A stretch of DNA of 64,000 nucleotides, taken from assembly GCF_024586915.1 (NCBI RefSeq), contig NZ_JANBVS010000010.1, forward strand, positions 1 to 64,000, in the 5' to 3' direction. The translations under genes were made by a program, and so were the position numbers. Position 1 is the first letter of the stretch. Each line of letters begins with the position of its first letter. The notes beneath the pieces were generated by a model. The model did not search any database and was not told the origin of the DNA. It saw only the letters and a program-made list of their open reading frames with translations. This document shows, in pieces, positions 11,401 to 19,600 of the stretch. Origin of the DNA: Bradyrhizobium sp. SRS-191 (GTDB lineage Bacteria; Pseudomonadota; Alphaproteobacteria; Rhizobiales; Xanthobacteraceae).

Positions 11401-11940
11401 GCAGACGACGTGATGCATGGTCACGAGCACGACATGGTCGGCCTCGTCGACGCGAACCAACGTCGCTCGAAACAGCGGTCCGCGCCGGAGATCGAACGGT
11501 CGCGCAATCTCCTCGTCGGCAAGGCGTATGATCTCCGCCTCCCTGAGCTCCGGCGCGAGGGCGGAAATATCGACGCGGTCGAGCCGGAAGCCGCCGGGGG
11601 GATCAACCACCAGAACCGGCCGATCGTCCTCCACGTCCAGCCGGCTCCGCAGAGTTTCGTGACGCCGCACGATCTCCAACAGGCTCCGCTCGAGCACCGC
11701 CGTATCCAGCACGCCTTCCAGCCGGACCTCGAACGGCAAGTTGTAGGCGGCGCCGGCGAATCCGAGCTGGTCCAGGAACCAGAGGGACTCCTGGGCGTAG
11801 GACACGGGAGAGCCTGCAGCGTCGCGCCTGACCGGGATCGGCGCAGCCGCGCCTCTCGTTCCCTTGATGCGCTCTTCGAGAAGCATCTGCTGGCGCGCCG
11901 ACAATCGCCTGCGGCGCGTCGCGGGATCCATCGTCTCCAT
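5422..11940 (-). CDS. Non-ribosomal peptide synthetase, C-A-PCP-C-A-PCP
   Basis: 2172 residues, two complete elongation modules and no epimerase, methyltransferase or thioesterase. Landmarks: C1 with HHVVCDG near 178, A1 with YTSGSTG near 652, PCP1 with GGHSLL near 1043, C2 with HHIVSDG near 1242, A2 with YTSGSTG near 1715, PCP2 near 2105. The A1 pocket reads DSTKIGHVGK, closest to aspartate-type codes but with Ser at position 236. The A2 pocket reads VDFVTSIADK; the usual Asp235 is replaced by Val, as in beta-alanine-type domains (VDWVISLADK). The N-terminus is strongly basic (RRRR near residue 9) and the C-terminus is acidic (DEEVGIV), consistent with docking to the acidic PKS tail and to the TubC-type head of the next protein. 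A GGAG lies 7 nt before the ATG. It starts 67 bp after the PKS stop. Confidence 0.95.
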   Translation of the reverse strand: METMDPATRRRRLSARQQMLLEERIKGTRGAAAPIPVRRDAAGSPVSYAQESLWFLDQLGFAGAAYNLPFEVRLEGVLDTAVLERSLLEIVRRHETLRSRLDVEDDRPVLVVDPPGGFRLDRVDISALAPELREAEIIRLADEEIARPFDLRRGPLFRATLVRVDEADHVVLVTMHHVVCDGWSIALLIDEVSALYEAFSRGRASPLPELPVQYGDYAIWQRDTAQDRVLDKQVGYWKERLAGAPAALDLPIDRVRPKMASFNAGTINVALSADLSRQLFELARREGATLYMLLLAAYQILLQRYSGQDDIVVGSPTAGRSRAEFQGMIGLFVNTIVLRTDLSGDPTFLELLKRVKQVAIGAYAHQDVPFERLVKELNPVRDLNRSAIYQTVFSLENLPQRLLTFAGIRARWIRSNMPKAKHELAVYFYERGNRLEGHVEYAKDLFEAATIERLVAHFQVLLEAVVARPEARLSDLPLLGEAERHRLIVEWNATTASYPADKCLHELFQIQARRTPEATAVMCGDASLSYRELDRRSNQLAQHLRRLGVGPDLVVGLGLERSLEMIVALLGILKAGGAYLPLDLSYPDDRLDVMLDDAAVTVVVTLSAFAARFARPGRRVVAVDVDLADADDLADGSPWSGVLPGNMAYLLYTSGSTGRPKGVVLEHRHVTNYVSAVVAAAGLAETSSYMMLQPLTVDSSVTVLYPSLLSGGMLHLVGYEESLDAQYLSSYVRENPIDCLKIAPPHLHSLLDASGGSELLPRKVLIVGGDVSRWEWVDRLRAAALGCRIFNHYGPTETTVGVTVQSVDRCTQRGTTECVPIGRPLANTQTFILDGNLDPAPIGVVGDLYIGGAQVARGYLRRADLTASSFIPDPFSDAGRRLYRTGDRARFLLDGSIEFLGRGDDQVKIRGHRIEPEEITAALLTHPAVRQAVTVARAIGHEKTLLGYVVLHDGSRADGAELRRHLSVRLPPHMVPSAIMQLEELPRTAHGKLDRRALPVPDLQRLTEAYTAPRNPAEDMLAAIWCEVLRRDRIGIDENFFELGGHSLLATRVMARLRDALQVELPLRALFEAPTIRDLAARIEAEQPGGAGAVLPPLLRLPDRSDRPAMSYAQERLWFLDQLGLVGAAYNMPFALRLEGELDVVALERSLSELVRRHEALRTHFETLDGQGMQVIDAAGSFCLAKWDVSELGVDAQQAEVRRLVQDEVSHRFALTRGPLFRATLIRLGERDHVLLTTMHHIVSDGWSIGILTREVAALYQAFSAGDPSPLAELPVQYADYASWQRSWLQGEVLQQQIGYWRRQLEGAPPALDLPADRPRAAVASFAGGAVDFALPGELSGKLAALARREGVTLYMLLLAAYQLLLSRYSGQDDIVVGTPIAGRRRPELEGLIGFFVNTLAMRTDLSGDPTFVRLLKRVRDVALGAYAHQDLPFEKLVEELQPTRDLSRQPVFQVCFSLQNTPRDVVELPALTLRMLSGEHRTSLFDLTLFMRETDAGLIGTFEYASDLFDRTTIERLADHFARLLEGIVETPDARLSELPLLSEEEHHRLIVEWNATAANGPSDKCLHQLFEAQALRTPDAIALVDDDRQLSYAELDERANRVAHHLRHLGVGPEVVVGLSIERSLEMMIALLGILKAGGAYLPLDPSYPADRLAYMLSDAKAPLVVTMAHLVPHLPAHAGSTLRIDADWEDIARRPATPPENISVPANLAYIIYTSGSTGRPKGVCGLHQGMVNRIVAQDGIDAFDDDDVCCQKTSIGFVDSIFESLGPLCRGLRLVVARDAVGRQPTELVAMMAERGVTRVVIVPSLAFALASDPATRAHLSGLRSCTLSGEALSRDLMVRLTEALPDCRFVNIYGSSEVSADASSYVVGAPIPAAIPIGRPIANMKLFVLDPDLRPVPIGVAGELYVGGVGLARGYLGRPDLTAERFVPNPFGDGERLYRTGDRVRWCADGNLEFLGRSDHQVKIRGFRIELGEVEATLLADESVAQAAVVAHEENGDKRLVAYVVGAENGGPLDADKLRNHLKRSLPDYMVPSSFMAMETFPLTPTGKLDRRALPVPGPRVSSRPYVPPRTPVEQTLAAIWCDVLKLDRIGIDDNFFELGGHSLLAMRMMARLREALAIDVPLRALFEAPTLARLADWIDTVRWAARHGAADIADGSENRDEEVGIV

Positions 11941-12007
11941 GACCAGTCTCCAAGAGCAACAGCTCGTCGGTCAAACAGTTTGTCGGGCTGGTCGAAGCCA
12001 GCGCCGA

Positions 12008-15000
12008 CTATGCGTCCTCGAGAGCGTCGATCTCGTCGATCAGCTTGTTCTCGATGACCCGCGCGATGCCTGCGACCGTGCCGCCCTCGAACAGGTCTCG
12101 GGGCATCAGCTCGATCTGGAAGCGGTTGATGAGCTTCGGGATCATCTGCATCGCCAGCAGCGAGTCGCCGCCCAGTTCGAAGAAATCGTCCTCGGTGCCG
12201 ACGCGGTCGAGGTTCAAGGCGGTCGCCCAGAATTCAGCGATCACTTGCTCGATCTCGTTGCTCGGCTCCCTGAATCTGGCGCTGATGTCCGGCCGCACGC
12301 GGCGCTGCCCGGTCTCCTTCCGAGCGCCATCAGGGGCGTCGCCGGCCGGCTCGTCCGCGAGCCCGCTCATAGCTCCGTCAGCCGACAAATGACCGAGCTT
12401 CCTGCTCAGATTCTTCGACACCACCACCTGCGACAGGCCGCTTTGCAGGATCCGCATCAAGGCGTCGATCGCCTCGTCGGTCGCCAGGCCATCGCGCAGG
12501 CGCAGGCTGCCCGAGCCCTTGAAGTCCTGCGCCAGGCGGGCCGCGATCCCGATCTCGCTCCAGATGTCCCAGTCGATCGACACGATCTTTGGCGGACGCT
12601 TCGCGGCACGGCGGCTGACGGCGAACGCGTCCAGGAATGCATTGCCGGCCACGTAGTCGACCATGCCGACTCCGCCGGCCACGGCACTGAGCGACGAGAA
12701 CAGCACGACGAAATCCAGCGGCTCATCGCGGAGCAGCTCGTCGAGGATCAGCGTCCCCGCGATCTTGGGCAGCAGCACGGTGAGCGCGTCCTCCCGCGTT
12801 CGCGAGACGATGATGTCGCGGCCCGGCAGGCCGGCGGCGTGGAACACGCCGTTGATTTGGCCGCACGCCGTGCGCGCGTCGTCGACGACCGCACGCATGG
12901 CGTTGCGGTCAGCGACATCAGCCGTCCCGATGATCACGGTTGCGCCCTTCGCCTCGATCTGACGGATGCTGGCCAGGATCTGCGCCACGCGCGAGTCGCC
13001 GTCGGCGGATGCCAGGCAGCTGTCCCACTCCGCGCGCGGCGGCAATCGCGTACGTCCGGTCAGGACGAGGCTGCCGGCCCCCATGTCCGCGAGCGCCGAG
13101 GCCACCGCGAGGCCGAGGTCACCCAGCCCTCCCGTGATCAGATATGCGCCGCCTGCGCGGATGATGGGCTTGTCCTGGTCCGGAGCCTTGAGCGCGATCT
13201 TTTCGAACGCGGTCGTCCACGTCCGATCCTGTCGATAGGCGAGCAGCGTCGGCGTGTCCTCGGCCGCGACATCTCCGATCAACCTGCTGACGACATCCTG
13301 GTCCTGCTCTCCCGGCAACCTGCAGCTCTCTGGAACGTCGACGTAGAGACAGGAGATGGACTTGTGCTCGATCGGAGCAACCAGCCAGGGCCCACGCACG
13401 ATCGCCGCCGTGGGATCGACGATCTCGCCACCGATCACGTCGACACTTCGTGTCGCGGCGATGGCGATCCGTGTCCGTCGTCCCGACTGGGTCCGCTCGA
13501 TCCATTGGACCAGATACAGCAAGCCGAAGAAATCGGCGTCTAGCACCGCGTCGATATTGTCGAGATCGATGCGCGGCGCGTCGAGGGACCAGAGATAGAC
13601 GACACGCTCTGGCATGAAGGATCGCCTGCCGAGCTCGTTGAACAGCTTCTCGAATTGGTCGGGGGTGACAGCCGACAAGGATATCTCGTTGCCCGAAACA
13701 CCGAAGTCGCGGCCGGATCTGACGACGACGACGTTTGCTCCGCACCGGTTCAGATGATCGACCACAGCACCGCTCAGCCCGTTGGCGCCGGCGAACACCA
13801 GCCAGTTCTGGCCGTCGAGCTGGACGTCGGCAGCCGAACGCCCAGCCGCGCTCGTGGATCGCCAATACGGGGCCAGGATGAAATCAGGCGCCTGAGACCG
13901 CGGTTCGGACGGCCGAGGAGCGCTCGCGCGCGCTGGCCGCTCGGATGCCAGAGTGATCTTGTGCAGGATCTCCTCGCCTTCGAACGGATAGTTCGGCAGC
14001 GACACCTTGACCCGTCGTTCGTCACGATACTGCGCGTCCCAGCGGATCGCGCATCCCGACATCCAGGCCTCGCCGAGCGCCTGGTTGAACGATCTTACTT
14101 CTCCGGCGAGATCGCCCGGACTCGGCATCGAGCTCAGGATCACGGCGCTGTCGGACTCGCGCAGGTTCTGGCGTGCCAGGCTGGACAAAGCGCGGCCGGG
14201 ACCGACTTCGATCAGCGCGCCCGGATTGTTACCGAGGATGGTCCGCACGCCGTCGGAAAAGCGCACGGGCGCTCGCAGCTGCTCGCCCCAATAGGCCGGG
14301 TTCGTCGCCTGCTCCGCCGTGATCCACGTTCCACTGACATTGGACACGTAGGGAATCCTCGGCGCACGAAGCGTGATCCCGCTCATGACCTCGACGAGCG
14401 GCTTCACCGCCCCGCTCATCATGGCCGAATGGAACGCATGCGACGTGTGCAGCGCCGAGCACATGACGGCCCGCTCACGCAGCCTGACCTCAAGCTCGGC
14501 GATCGCGGCTGCCGGGCCGGACACGACGACTGCGCCCGGCGCATTGATCGCGGCGACTGACACATCGTCTCCCAGCAGCGGCAGGACGTCGTCCAACGCC
14601 ATCGGCACGACGAGCATTTTTCCACCGGGCTGCTGCTGCATCAGGCGCCCGCGCAACGCGACGGCCTTCAGCGCATCCTCGAGCGTCAGCACACCGGCGA
14701 TGCAGGCCGCGGCAAACTCCCCGACGCTGTGCCCGATCATGCCGGCCGGCTCGACGCCGCGCGAGCGCCACAGCGCCGCCATCGCGTAGCTGACCGAGAA
14801 AATCGCCGGCTGCGCGAACTCGGTCGACGTCAATCTCGCAGTTGCATCATCGCTGGCCCCATTGCGCGGAAAGACGATCTCGCGCAGATCCGCTTCGAGA
14901 TGCCGCTTCAGACCATTGGCGCAGTCGTCGAACGCCGAGCGGTAGGCCGGCTCCTCGAGATAGAGCGCCCGTCCCATGTCCAGTCGCTGCGTGCCCTGCC

Positions 15001-16627
15001 CCGGAAACATGAAGTACACCGGGCAGTTGTCGCTGGAGGCAACAGCGCGCGCCGATGCCGAGCGCAGGGCTTCGATCGCCGAGGCGCGGTCCTGGCACAC
15101 GACGGCTCGCCGGACCTTGTGCAGTGCGCGGCCAGTGGCGAGCGTGTGCGCGACGTCGGCAATCTCGATCTCCCGCTCTGCCGACATGTACTCCTGCAGG
15201 CGATCCGCCAGGCGCGTCAGCGCCTGCTCGCTCTTTGCCGATATGGGCAGCACATGCCACGTCTTGCGGGAGGAGATCGATCGCCGGAGCGGCGCCTCCT
15301 CGACGACGAGATGCGCATTGGTGCCACCGATCCCGAAAGCGTTGACCCCGGCGAGCCGCGGCTTCTCGGAGCGCGGCCAGTCACGCCGCGAGTTGACTAC
15401 GAAAAACGGCGTCTGCTCGAACTCGATCTGCGGGTTCGGTGCCTCGTAGTTGATGCTCGGGGGCAGGCATTCGTTCTCGAGCGCCAGGATGACCTTGATC
15501 AGCCCGGCGACGCCGGCGGCCGTGTTGAGATGTCCCAGGTTGGACTTGACCGAGCCGAGACCGCAGAAGCCGGTATTCGCGCTCGAATTGCGGAACGCAC
15601 GGGTGAGCGATGCAACTTCGATCGGGTCTCCGAGCGATGTCCCGGTGCCATGAGCCTCGACATAGCTGATCGCCGACGCGGGCACGCCGGCGACCGCATG
15701 CGCCTCCACGACGACCGACGCCTGACCTTCCAGGCTCGGCGCTGCAAATCCCACCTTTGACGAGCCGTCATTATTGATGGCCGATCCGCGGATGATGGCC
15801 CTGATATTGTCGCCATCGGCCAGCGCACGATCCAGCCGCTTCAACACGACGATGCCGACACCGTCGCCGAACACGGTGCCGTTGGCACGGTGGTCAAACG
15901 GCCGGCAATGCCCGTCGGCCGACGTCATGCCGGGAGAGACCATATAGCCGAGCTTCATGAAGCTGCCCGGCGTGGCCGAAACGCCGCCTGCGAGCGCCGC
16001 CTCACACTCCCCCGAGAGCAGGCTCTGGCAGGCGAGATGTATGGCGACGAGCGAAGTGGAGCACGCGGTCTGCACGCTCAAACTCGGTCCCCTCAGATCG
16101 AGCTTGTAGGAGACGCGGGTCGACAAATAGTCCTTGTCGCCCCCGAGGAAGAACATCAGATCGGTCTCGAGCGACTCGAAGATATCCTCGACGGATCCAT
16201 GGGCTCCCGATAGCAGCCGGTTGCGAAGCGCGAGAAACTGATAGGCGTTCGGATTGACCCCGCCGAACACGCCGATATTGCCGTCGTAGCGCTTCGGATC
16301 GCACCCTGCATCCTCCAGGGCATGCACGGCGCATTCGAGGAAGATCCGATGCTGGGGATCGATATATTCGACCTCCTTTGCACTGATGTTGAAGTAGCGG
16401 GCATCGAACAGCGTTGCTCCCTCGAGCGCGGGGAATGCCCTGACATAGTTGGGATCGGCGACCCTGTCGGCACTCAGGCCGGCTTCCTTGAGATCCTGTT
16501 CCGACACCCGCCTGATCGACTCGACGCCCTGCGTCAGGTTCGACCAATAGGTCGTGAGATCGGGCGCGCCGGGAAATCTTCCAGCCATGCCGATCACAGC
16601 AATGCTGTGTTCGTGGGCGTCCACCAT
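12008..16627 (-). CDS. Modular type I polyketide synthase, KS-AT-KR-ACP
   Basis: 1539 residues, one PKS module between two NRPS proteins. The ketosynthase has the active-site Cys in TACSTS near 186, with His in HGTGTS near 327 and GHLN near 367. The acyltransferase has GHSVGE near 631 and HAFH near 730, the signature of malonyl-CoA selection. A ketoreductase follows (TGGLGDLG near 1166, catalytic Ser/Tyr/Asn in SSLSAV...YVAGN near 1315-1333). It lacks the LDD motif of B-type ketoreductases. The carrier protein has GGDSLL near 1489. There is no dehydratase or enoylreductase, so the expected product is a beta-hydroxy two-carbon extension of the thiazolyl thioester delivered by the upstream NRPS. 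The acidic tail (LIDEIDALEDA) faces the basic head of the next synthetase. Start chosen for the purine-rich GGAGAAGAGG directly before the ATG. Confidence 0.95.
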   Translation of the reverse strand: MVDAHEHSIAVIGMAGRFPGAPDLTTYWSNLTQGVESIRRVSEQDLKEAGLSADRVADPNYVRAFPALEGATLFDARYFNISAKEVEYIDPQHRIFLECAVHALEDAGCDPKRYDGNIGVFGGVNPNAYQFLALRNRLLSGAHGSVEDIFESLETDLMFFLGGDKDYLSTRVSYKLDLRGPSLSVQTACSTSLVAIHLACQSLLSGECEAALAGGVSATPGSFMKLGYMVSPGMTSADGHCRPFDHRANGTVFGDGVGIVVLKRLDRALADGDNIRAIIRGSAINNDGSSKVGFAAPSLEGQASVVVEAHAVAGVPASAISYVEAHGTGTSLGDPIEVASLTRAFRNSSANTGFCGLGSVKSNLGHLNTAAGVAGLIKVILALENECLPPSINYEAPNPQIEFEQTPFFVVNSRRDWPRSEKPRLAGVNAFGIGGTNAHLVVEEAPLRRSISSRKTWHVLPISAKSEQALTRLADRLQEYMSAEREIEIADVAHTLATGRALHKVRRAVVCQDRASAIEALRSASARAVASSDNCPVYFMFPGQGTQRLDMGRALYLEEPAYRSAFDDCANGLKRHLEADLREIVFPRNGASDDATARLTSTEFAQPAIFSVSYAMAALWRSRGVEPAGMIGHSVGEFAAACIAGVLTLEDALKAVALRGRLMQQQPGGKMLVVPMALDDVLPLLGDDVSVAAINAPGAVVVSGPAAAIAELEVRLRERAVMCSALHTSHAFHSAMMSGAVKPLVEVMSGITLRAPRIPYVSNVSGTWITAEQATNPAYWGEQLRAPVRFSDGVRTILGNNPGALIEVGPGRALSSLARQNLRESDSAVILSSMPSPGDLAGEVRSFNQALGEAWMSGCAIRWDAQYRDERRVKVSLPNYPFEGEEILHKITLASERPARASAPRPSEPRSQAPDFILAPYWRSTSAAGRSAADVQLDGQNWLVFAGANGLSGAVVDHLNRCGANVVVVRSGRDFGVSGNEISLSAVTPDQFEKLFNELGRRSFMPERVVYLWSLDAPRIDLDNIDAVLDADFFGLLYLVQWIERTQSGRRTRIAIAATRSVDVIGGEIVDPTAAIVRGPWLVAPIEHKSISCLYVDVPESCRLPGEQDQDVVSRLIGDVAAEDTPTLLAYRQDRTWTTAFEKIALKAPDQDKPIIRAGGAYLITGGLGDLGLAVASALADMGAGSLVLTGRTRLPPRAEWDSCLASADGDSRVAQILASIRQIEAKGATVIIGTADVADRNAMRAVVDDARTACGQINGVFHAAGLPGRDIIVSRTREDALTVLLPKIAGTLILDELLRDEPLDFVVLFSSLSAVAGGVGMVDYVAGNAFLDAFAVSRRAAKRPPKIVSIDWDIWSEIGIAARLAQDFKGSGSLRLRDGLATDEAIDALMRILQSGLSQVVVSKNLSRKLGHLSADGAMSGLADEPAGDAPDGARKETGQRRVRPDISARFREPSNEIEQVIAEFWATALNLDRVGTEDDFFELGGDSLLAMQMIPKLINRFQIELMPRDLFEGGTVAGIARVIENKLIDEIDALEDA

Positions 16628-16675
16628 CCTCTTCTCCCATTTCCCCCGGCCGATCCCGTCAATCGACCCAAATAT

Positions 16676-19600
16676 CTAGACCTCGGCAAACACCTTCTTG
16701 TGCGCTCCTCCAAGGTAGGCATGGAGAAGGACGTGCTGGGGGCCGAGTTGGAACTGTGATCGATAGGCGTCGAAATCGACTCCTCCCAGATGAGCCAGAC
16801 CAATGCCGCAGTCCGGCGCGGCATCGTCGAGCAGCTGGCACATCATCCCTGCTTCAAGGAACGCAAACCGGAGGCTTTCACCGCCATAGACCGGAGCGAT
16901 CGCATCCTGGTCGCAGATCAGGAACAGCGAAAACGACGCTCGCTTGAAGACCGGTCGATTGATCGGAAGGTGCAGCCCCGATGCCGACGGTTCATCCGGA
17001 CTGATCAGCTCCAGCGCATGGCGATCGGGATTGTAGTAATAGCTCCCGCTTGCGATCCCCTCGACGCCTCCGGCCTCGGTCATCCGATGAATGGCCAGAT
17101 AGAGCTGTACGGGATACAGCCCGCCCGCGGAGGCGTAGCGATACTTGATCTTGTCGGTCGCGCCCGTGCTGCGAAGATTGCGCAGGAGGTCCGCCAGGTC
17201 AGCGGCATCGATCGGCGCATCCTCGAAGTCGCGCGCGCTGCTGCGGCGGCGCAGTGCCGTATCATCCGGACCTGCGCCGGACAGCGCGATCGACGACAGC
17301 ACCACTCCCGTACGAATTCCCGGCCGCCGGCGCTTGAACTCCTCGCGCGCGACCTCCGATTGGAGCGAGGGAACGATCGGGTCGCGCTCGACGTGAGCAC
17401 GCCACGAGTCGGGCGTCTGATAGATCCGCGTCAGGATCTGCCAGCTGTCTTCATGCTCGTCGGCGACCGACTGGGTCGGCAACTGGTCAGACCCACGTCG
17501 CGCGAGTTGCTTCCTGCGGTTTTCACCGCGCGACTGGCTTCGGTCGAGGTTGCCGCCCGCGTCGGCGTTGCGGAAGAACTGTGCGAGCGTCGCAATTGTG
17601 GGCCGTTCGAAGAAGATCGCAGCCGGAACGTCACGCTCGAACTTGGTCTGGAGAATTCTTCGGATCCGCATCAGCGAGATCGACTGGCCGCCAATCTCGA
17701 AGAAATTATCATGAAGGCCGGGACTCTCGATGTCGAGCACTTCGGCCCATACACCGGAGATGAAGCGTTCGATCTCGTCGCTCGGAGCCTCGGTGCCCTT
17801 GCCGGCGGACGATGATGGAACGACTTGAGGAAGCGCCATACGGTCGACCTTTCCGTTAGACGAAAGCGGGAGCCTGTCCATACGGACGAAAACGTTGGGG
17901 ATCATGTAGTCGGGAATGCGGTCCGCCAGCTGATCCCGCAGCGCCTCGACGTCGAATTCCGGCGGCGAAACGACGTAAGCGACGAGGCGTTTTGCGCCGA
18001 ACCGCTCCCCGACCATCACGACCACGGCAGCCCGCACTCCGGGACGTTCGAGCAGCGCCTGCTCGATCTCGGACAGCTCGATCCGATACCCCTGCACCTT
18101 GACCTGCTGATCGCGCCGGCCGAGGAATTCGATCTGGCCATCCGGACGGTACCTGGCGCGATCGCCCGTGCGGTACAAGCGCCGTCCGGTTTGAGGATGA
18201 ACGAAGAAGCTCCGGGCCGTTCGCTCGGCGTCGCGCCAATATCCCCGCGCAAGCCCGAGGCCGCCGATATAGAGGTCGCCTTCGACCCAGTCAGGACAGG
18301 GCTCGAGATCGTCATTGAGGATCTCGTAGGACTGGTTGGTCAGCGGATAGCCATAGGGAATGCTGCTCCAATCCGGCTCGATCTCGTCCACCCATTTGTA
18401 GTTCGACCAGATCGCCGCCTCGGTCGCGCCGCCCATCGCCAGCACACCGAGCCCTTGCGCGACACGTCGCGCCTTGGCGGGCAGACCGAGCGGAATCCAG
18501 TCGCCGCTCAGCATCGCGATCCGCAGTCTCGGAAGCATTACTTGCGTCTCGAGCGCCTCTTCGACCAGAAGATCGAACAGCGCCGGAACCGAATTCCAGA
18601 CCGTCACGTTCCAGCGTCTGACCGCCGATGTCCATTTCCCCTGATCGGCTGTCTCTGCCCGAGCCGGAACGACGATCGCAGCGCCCGCCGACAGCGGTCC
18701 GAAAATATCGTAGACCGAGAGATCGAAGCTCAGCGAGGAGAGCGCATACACCCGGTCGCCGGCGCCAAGACGACACCGGTCATTGATGTCGAGGACGGTG
18801 TTGACGGCCGCCTCATGGGCGATGACTACTCCCTTCGGCTGGCCGGTCGAACCGGAGGTGTAGATCACATAGGCGATGTCGGACGGGTCGACCTCCGGCA
18901 GCCGGTGCTCCAGCGCCGCCGCGCCGTCGCCTTCCTTCGCCACGACGACGGGAGTCACGGCCTCCGGCCAGCCGATCGTCTCGGCAAGCCATTGCTGCGT
19001 GAGGGCGATGCTGACCTCGCCGTTGCTGAGCAGAAATTGCAGGCGCGCATCCGGAAGCCGGGCATCGATCGGAAGGTAGGCGCCTCCCGCCCGCAGCACA
19101 GCGAGGACCGCAACGACCTGCTCCCATCCCTTATCCATCACGACGGCGACGAGCCGGTTCGGAACTACTCCCATCGCGACGAGCCGACTGGCCAACAGGC
19201 GAGATTGTCGCTCGAGCTCGGCGTAGCTCATCTCGCAATCATCCGCCAACAGCGCCGGCGCCTGCGGCGTCGCCTTGGCGTGCGCGAGAAACTCGTGATG
19301 CAAGGCGCGCGGCAGGATCGCCTTCGAGGTGGCATTGACTCGCATCCGGACCGCCGCCTGTTCGTCCGGCAGCTCCGGACGACTGACATCCTGCCAACGG
19401 CGAGCATCTGCGGCGAGGCTGTTGAGCGACCTCAGATAGCTCTCGAACATCGCCTCCAGCAGGCCGTCCGGCAACAGCGCGAACACCGCATCCCAGGCGA
19501 CGTGCAACCCATCCCTGCTTTCGGAGACCTGACAGTCGAGAATGACTTGCGGCGTCTGCGTCAGATTGAAGCTGACTTCCGACGCGCCGAGCAACTCCTT